Of a stretch of 10,171 nucleotides of DNA, positions 7,025 to 10,171 are shown one piece after another. The DNA lies in the NCBI GenBank assembly GCA_046262995.1, contig JBHELQ010000194.1:1-10171 (forward strand), written 5' to 3'. The translations under genes and the position numbers were made by a program. This DNA is from JBHELQ01 sp046262995 (GTDB lineage Bacteria > Actinomycetota > Thermoleophilia > Solirubrobacterales > Thermoleophilaceae). The notes below the pieces were generated by a model, which was given only the letters and a program-made list of their open reading frames with translations, was not told where the DNA came from and made no database searches. The stretch's first letter is position 1; the number at the start of each line of letters is the position of its first letter.

Positions 7025-7759
7025 TCAGCCGCGCTTCAGCGAGATCAGGTCCAGCTTCTCCTTGGGGCCCTTCAGCGTGCGCTCGGCGACCGGCCCGATT
7101 CCCTTGGCGTAGTACTTCACGGAGACCACGCCGGGCTCGAGCCGCGTCGTTTCCCGCGTCAGTAGCGTCTGGGAGAAGGAGCGGTAGGGCGTCCTGATGC
7201 TGGCGTTGAGCCTGACCACCGCGAATACGTCCTCGGCGTGGTCTTTCAGGTACTCCTGCCTGTGGCTCTCGCCGGGACGCGGGCTCGCGGGCATGAAAAT
7301 GCCTCCCCGGCCGTGGTTCACGCCGGTGCGCCAGGTGCCCTCCCTGGTAGTGACCTTGCCCTTGCTGTCCAGCTCGGCCGTGTCCTCGCCCAGGTACCAG
7401 ACCCGGCCCTGCTTGTCCTGCGCGTAGTAGTCGAGCGTGCGCTCGCTGAGACGGCCGGTGGTGTACACGCGGTCGTCCACCACCACGGACCGCACGCCGC
7501 CGATGACCTTCGTCCGAGGGGTCACTTTCTCCACGTCACGCGTCGGCTTGCCCTTGTCGTCCCTGCCGACGTACACGTAGGTGGTGCCCGGCTTGAGCGG
7601 GAACCACGGGTTGTCGACCTTGCTCGTGAAGTTGGCCGGGTCGATGCCGCTGACGGACCTTGCCGGTTTGCTCGATCCCCCTCCGCAACCCGCCGCGGCA
7701 GGCAGGGCGAGCGTCAATGCCACCAGCACCAGCGTTTTCCTGAAGCTCACCTTGCTCAT
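7025..7759 (-). CDS. Secreted lipoprotein of unknown function
   Basis: 244 residues. A lipoprotein signal peptide is clear: basic n-region (MSKVSFRKT), hydrophobic core (9-20), then the lipobox AAGC with lipidated Cys25 and a flexible GGGSS linker. The mature part is soluble and beta-rich. It contains NPWFPLKPGTTYVYVGRDDKG early on, an aromatic stretch with TLDYYAQDKQG and VWYLGED near the middle, and YYAKGIGPVAERTLKG near the end. I recognise no enzyme motif; the pattern recalls uncharacterised actinobacterial envelope proteins. AGGAGG at 7764-7769, four bases before ATG 7759, is an excellent ribosome binding site. The gene follows a kinase/regulator pair, with a candidate regulator site upstream (7807-7823). 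It may therefore be a target or accessory sensor of that system. Twelve bases separate it from the ligase. Confidence 0.9.
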   Translation of the reverse strand: MSKVSFRKTLVLVALTLALPAAAGCGGGSSKPARSVSGIDPANFTSKVDNPWFPLKPGTTYVYVGRDDKGKPTRDVEKVTPRTKVIGGVRSVVVDDRVYTTGRLSERTLDYYAQDKQGRVWYLGEDTAELDSKGKVTTREGTWRTGVNHGRGGIFMPASPRPGESHRQEYLKDHAEDVFAVVRLNASIRTPYRSFSQTLLTRETTRLEPGVVSVKYYAKGIGPVAERTLKGPKEKLDLISLKRG

Positions 7760-7789
7760 CCTGCCTCCTCTTCCGATTGGATGGTGCGG

Positions 7790-7795
7790 AGCGTA
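7790..7795 (-). promoter_or_regulatory. Candidate -10 box of the lipoprotein promoter
   Basis: TACGCT on the minus strand fits the actinobacterial TAnnnT pattern and lies 30 bases before ATG 7759. The matching -35 position (7813-7818, GCGAGT) is poor. That is what an activator-dependent promoter would show, because the spacer between the two TCTCAG repeats falls exactly there. Confidence 0.4.
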
Positions 7796-7806
7796 GGAAG
7801 GGTGCT

Positions 7807-7823
7807 CTGAGAACTCGCTGAGA
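7807..7823 (-). promoter_or_regulatory. Direct repeat TCTCAG-N5-TCTCAG, candidate OmpR/PhoB-family regulator site
   Basis: On the minus strand the sequence reads TCTCAGCGAGTTCTCAG: two identical hexamers repeated at 11 bp, one helical turn. OmpR/PhoB-family regulators bind such tandem repeats; the Mycobacterium tuberculosis PhoP site, TCACAGC-N4-TCACAGC, has the same layout with one base different per repeat. It lies in the gap between the kinase stop and the lipoprotein start, 11 bases upstream of a possible -10 box, which is the usual place for an activator that replaces the -35 element. The repeat is seen; the binding partner (probably the regulator at 9218-9889) is inferred. Confidence 0.5.
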
Positions 7824-7832
7824 GGAGTGCGC

Positions 7833-9221
7833 TCAGCTCGCCGGCAGCGCGAAGGAGAACTCGCTGCCGCGCCCCTCCTGGCTGGCGGCCCAGATCCTGC
7901 CGCCGTGGGCGTCCACGATCGTCCTGCATATGGCCAGCCCGAGCCCGCTGCCGCCGTCGCCGCGCCGGCGCGAGGAGTCGACGCGGTAGAAACGCTCGAA
8001 GACGTGGCTCAGATCAGCGGCCGGGATGCCCATGCCCTGATCGGTGACCGTCACCCCTGCCTCCGCGCCGTCGTGCCAGATCGCGACCCGCACCTCGGTC
8101 CCCGCCGGGCTGTACTTGATCGCGTTCTCCACCAGGTTGCTCAACACCTGGCGCAGGCGGTCGCGGTCCCCCTGGACGACCTCGCCGTCGCCCTCCAGCT
8201 CGAGTCGCACCTCCCTCGTGCTCGCGATCTCGCTGAGCCCGGCGACCGCTTCCTCGGCCGCCGGCCGCAGCTCCACGGGCCGCGAGAGCAGGTCGAGCCT
8301 TCCCTCGTCGGCGCGCGCGAGGGTGAGCAGGTTCTCAACGATGCGCGTCATGCGCTGGACCTCTTCGCGGGCGCTCTGGAGCACTGCCGCGGCCTCCGGC
8401 TGCAGCTCGTCGTAGCCGAGCGCGACGTCGAGCTCCGACTGCATCGTCGCGAGCGGCGTGCGCAGCTCGTGCGACGCGTCCGCCACGAGCTGTCGCTTCT
8501 CCTCGACGCCGCGGCTCAGCCGATCGAGCATCCGGTTCAGGGTCTGCCCCAGGCGTGAGATCTCGTCGGAGGCGCGCGGGACCTCCACCCGCTCGTCAAG
8601 CCTGTCCATCTCGATCCGATCGGCCTGCGTGGTCATCTCAGCGACGGGGCGCAGCGCCTTCCTGGACAGCCACCAGCCGCCGGCGGCTGTCAGCGCCAGC
8701 GCCGCGGGCCCGGCCAGCAGCAGCAGCACCACCAGGCGATGGATCGCGGCGTTGATCCCGTCGATCGAGCTGGCGACGACGAGCGCCTGGCGCCGGCGGC
8801 GGTCCCTGGCGGACCGGGCGACGATGCGGAACGGCTCGTGCTTCAGCGGAGTCCGAACGGTCCGAACCACCTCGTGTCCGGCGAGAGCTGAGCGAACGTC
8901 GCGGCGGGAGAGCAGCGGCGTCGTCGGGGTATCGGTTCCATAGCGCGCTGACACCCGGCCGCCCGGGGCGATCAGCTGCGCGCCGGACTTGCCCTCGGGA
9001 ACGGCGCGCAGGATTGTGGCGCTCACGTCGAAGAACTCCGGACGCCCCTCTAGGCGGTAGTCGTGGGCGATCTGAGCGGCGCTGGAGCGCAGCGAGCGGT
9101 CGACGTCCGCGATCCGGTCCGCGCGCAGGCGGAGGACGACGAAGGCGCCCAGGCCGGCGATGACCAACGCGAGCAGGCCGACGTACCACGCGGTCAGCCG
9201 CAGCCGGATCGGCAGTCTCAT
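7833..9221 (-). CDS. Membrane sensor histidine kinase (HAMP-HisKA-HATPase_c)
   Basis: 462 residues. TM1 is at about 11-31 and TM2 at about 162-184, enclosing a roughly 130-residue extracytoplasmic sensor region without a recognisable ligand domain. HAMP follows at 185-240. The HisKA dimerisation domain has the phospho-acceptor His251 in VADASHELRTPL. The ATPase domain has the N box (NLVENAIKYSPAG, 362-374), G1 box (DQGMGIP, 394-400), F box (VFERFYRVD, 407-415) and G2 box (GSGLGLAI, 424-431). It should autophosphorylate on His251 and transfer to Asp51 of the adjacent regulator. The ATG overlaps the regulator stop (ATGA, 9218-9221), and GGAG sits five bases before it (9227-9230). Architecture is like the MprB/CutS/BaeS envelope-stress kinases; the signal is unknown. 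Confidence 0.96.
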   Translation of the reverse strand: MRLPIRLRLTAWYVGLLALVIAGLGAFVVLRLRADRIADVDRSLRSSAAQIAHDYRLEGRPEFFDVSATILRAVPEGKSGAQLIAPGGRVSARYGTDTPTTPLLSRRDVRSALAGHEVVRTVRTPLKHEPFRIVARSARDRRRRQALVVASSIDGINAAIHRLVVLLLLAGPAALALTAAGGWWLSRKALRPVAEMTTQADRIEMDRLDERVEVPRASDEISRLGQTLNRMLDRLSRGVEEKRQLVADASHELRTPLATMQSELDVALGYDELQPEAAAVLQSAREEVQRMTRIVENLLTLARADEGRLDLLSRPVELRPAAEEAVAGLSEIASTREVRLELEGDGEVVQGDRDRLRQVLSNLVENAIKYSPAGTEVRVAIWHDGAEAGVTVTDQGMGIPAADLSHVFERFYRVDSSRRRGDGGSGLGLAICRTIVDAHGGRIWAASQEGRGSEFSFALPAS

Positions 9222-9889
9222 CCCGGCTCCAGGCTGTACCCGACTCCCCGCACCGTGCGGATCAGCTCGCGCCCGAACGGGCGCTCGAGCTTCCTGCGCA
9301 GGTAGCCCACGTACACGTCGACGACATTGGTCGAGCCGTAGTGGTTCTGGTCCCAGACGTGCTCGAGCAAGCGCGTCCTCGAGACCACCTCGTCGGGGTG
9401 GCGCATCAGGTATTCGAGCAGCGAGAACTCGCGCGGCGACAGGTCGACCTGCTGCCCGTCCCGCGTCACCGTGTGCGTCGCGGGGTCGAGCGCGACGTCG
9501 TCGACCCTCAGCACGCTCGGGCGGTCGCTCGGCTGCCGCCGGACGAGGGCTCGCAGCCGCGCGAGCAGCTCGCGGAAGGCGAACGGCTTGACCAGGTAGT
9601 CGTCGGCGCCCACGTCCAGGCCCTGGACCCGGTCCTCCACCTGGTCGCGCGCCGTCAGCATCAGCACCGGCGGCCAGCGGTCCTCCTTGCGCAGCGTGCG
9701 GCAGACCTCGAACCCGTCAGGCCCGGGGATCATCACGTCGAGGACCACGGCGTCGTAGTCGTAGACGCGGGCATTCAGCAGCGCCTGGTCGCCGTCGCCG
9801 GCCACGTCCACGGCATAGCCCTCGCCGCGCAGGCCCCGCGCGATCGCCTGGGCCATCTTCGGCTCGTCTTCCACCAGCAGTAGGCGCAC
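9218..9889 (-). CDS. OmpR/PhoB-family response regulator
   Basis: 223 residues from GTG 9889. The receiver domain (1-118) has the acidic pair Glu7/Asp8, phospho-acceptor Asp51 in VVLDVMIPGPDGF, Thr79 in MLTARD and Lys101 in LVKPFAF. The winged-helix DNA-binding domain (about 126-221) has the typical LSPREFSLLEYLMRHP, the recognition-helix region STNVVDVYVGYLRRKLE and the wing IRTVRGVGY. It partners the kinase it overlaps by four bases. Start choice: two consecutive GTG codons at 9892 and 9889 precede RLLLVEDE; the frame is open to 9967, but that part has no family resemblance. No Shine-Dalgarno is visible near either GTG. CATACT (9898-9903), five bases before the first GTG, could be a -10 box giving a leaderless mRNA. 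It is divergent from dinB with 88 bp shared upstream DNA. Confidence 0.96.
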   Translation of the reverse strand: MRLLLVEDEPKMAQAIARGLRGEGYAVDVAGDGDQALLNARVYDYDAVVLDVMIPGPDGFEVCRTLRKEDRWPPVLMLTARDQVEDRVQGLDVGADDYLVKPFAFRELLARLRALVRRQPSDRPSVLRVDDVALDPATHTVTRDGQQVDLSPREFSLLEYLMRHPDEVVSRTRLLEHVWDQNHYGSTNVVDVYVGYLRRKLERPFGRELIRTVRGVGYSLEPG

Positions 9890-9960
9890 CACCGCTGAGT
9901 ATGCGCCCGCTTGCCTAAGAGATCGATGAAAGCCGGCCTGCAATCCGGCGTGGAGGAGTG

Positions 9961-9974
9961 CGAACATACGTTCG
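9961..9974 (+). promoter_or_regulatory. LexA (SOS) box in the dinB promoter
   Basis: CGAACATACGTTCG matches the Gram-positive/actinobacterial LexA consensus CGAAC-N4-GTTCG in every fixed position. It ends six bases before the dinB ATG (9981). The TACGTT inside it (9967-9972) fits a TAnnnT -10 box. Transcription would then begin at about 9979, so LexA would block RNA polymerase directly and the dinB mRNA would be nearly leaderless. The nearest purine-rich stretch, GGAGGAG at 9952-9958, is too far (22 bases) to act as its ribosome binding site. The site is about 70 bp upstream of the regulator gene on the other strand and might affect it too. Confidence 0.88.
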
Positions 9975-9980
9975 TTCTCG

Positions 9981-10171
9981 ATGGAGCCGACGATCCTGCA
10001 CGCCGACGTCGACGCCTTCTTCGCGTCGGTCGCGCAGCGGGACGACCCTCGCCTCAGGGGCCGGCCGGTGATCGTCGGCCCCGGCGTGGTGATGGCCGCC
10101 AGCTACGAGGCCCGCGCCCACGGCGTGCGCAGCGGGATGGGCGGGGCGCAGGCCCGGCGGCTGTGCCCCCA
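9981..10171 (+). CDS. dinB: DNA polymerase IV (Y-family translesion polymerase), C-terminus cut by window edge
   Basis: The first 63 codons of an error-prone Y-family polymerase that copies past damaged bases; full-length proteins are about 350-420 residues. Motif I is LHADVDAFFASV: Asp9 is the first metal ligand and Phe14 corresponds to the steric gate that excludes ribonucleotides. GRPVIVG follows, then VVMAASYEARAHGVRSGM and QARRLCP, all standard for DinB. The usual Glu of the SVEQ motif is Ala18 here (SVAQ). Keeping Asp9 and Asp11 argues against the inactive relative ImuB. ATG 9981 is the natural start, as the homologous N-terminus begins at once. SOS control is indicated by the LexA box at 9961-9974. 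Divergent from the response regulator. Confidence 0.94.
   Translation, partial: MEPTILHADVDAFFASVAQRDDPRLRGRPVIVGPGVVMAASYEARAHGVRSGMGGAQARRLCP

Noticed and set aside
6098..7165. A 355-codon open frame on the plus strand opposite the DNA ligase, and a similar 301-codon one (2040-2945) opposite the FAD oxidoreductase
   Set aside because: Both are antisense shadows common in very GC-rich DNA. Their translations are rich in Arg, Ala, Val and Leu, with no family motif, while the minus-strand genes have complete catalytic motifs.
9270..9285. Inverted repeat GCGCCCG-AA-CGGGCGC
   Set aside because: It lies inside the response regulator coding region and encodes the conserved-looking ERPFGREL stretch, so codon composition explains it.
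9894..9920. Possible autoregulatory repeat (TCTTAG and ACTCAG) before the response regulator
   Set aside because: The two elements are imperfect and about 20 bp apart, not the 11-bp spacing seen before the lipoprotein.
9890..9967. Upstream ATG start (9967) for the response regulator
   Set aside because: It would add 26 residues with no receiver-domain similarity and would overlap the LexA box. The receiver fold begins at RLLLVEDE.

Overview
The base composition is very high in G+C, and every long reading frame uses G/C-rich codons. Several starts are GTG, and the divergent promoter at the right end carries a LexA box of the Gram-positive/actinobacterial type. Together with the gene content (separately encoded LigD ligase and polymerase domains, an MmpL-type transporter, an OmpR-type two-component system), this suggests a soil actinobacterium, possibly of the Thermoleophilia/Solirubrobacterales type. 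That taxonomic guess is an inference from style and composition only. Coding is dense: no stretch over 300 bases lacks a gene, and I see no tRNA, rRNA, insertion sequence or CRISPR array.

Left block (1-3125, minus strand): an FAD-dependent oxidoreductase (3125-1893) is followed 72 bp downstream by an MMPL/RND-family membrane transporter. The transporter starts at 1820 and runs off the left edge with 606 codons visible. The gap between them holds two overlapping inverted repeats.

Middle block (3255-5151): an aldo/keto reductase (+) lies divergent to the oxidoreductase. A small VOC/glyoxalase-like protein (-) is convergent with the reductase and divergent from a small cupin (+). These look like single-gene units for redox and small-molecule metabolism. 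The cupin's real start is a GTG with a strong ribosome binding site.

Right block (5154-9892, minus strand): five genes in a row. An OmpR-type response regulator and its histidine kinase overlap by ATGA. After 73 bp comes a lipoprotein of unknown function. Twelve bases later comes an ATP-dependent DNA ligase (LigD ligase domain), overlapping by 4 bases a LigD-type polymerase/primase domain. The 73-bp gap before the lipoprotein holds a direct repeat of TCTCAG with 11-bp spacing placed over the expected -35 region. This is the geometry of OmpR/PhoB-family activator sites, so the kinase/regulator pair may control the lipoprotein and, by read-through, the end-joining genes.

Right edge: dinB (DNA polymerase IV) begins at 9981 on the plus strand, divergent from the response regulator. 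A perfect LexA-type palindrome, CGAACATACGTTCG, lies six bases before its start codon. The right half of the window therefore reads as a DNA-repair neighbourhood (SOS polymerase plus split LigD) wrapped around an envelope-type sensory system. No Ku gene is in view.
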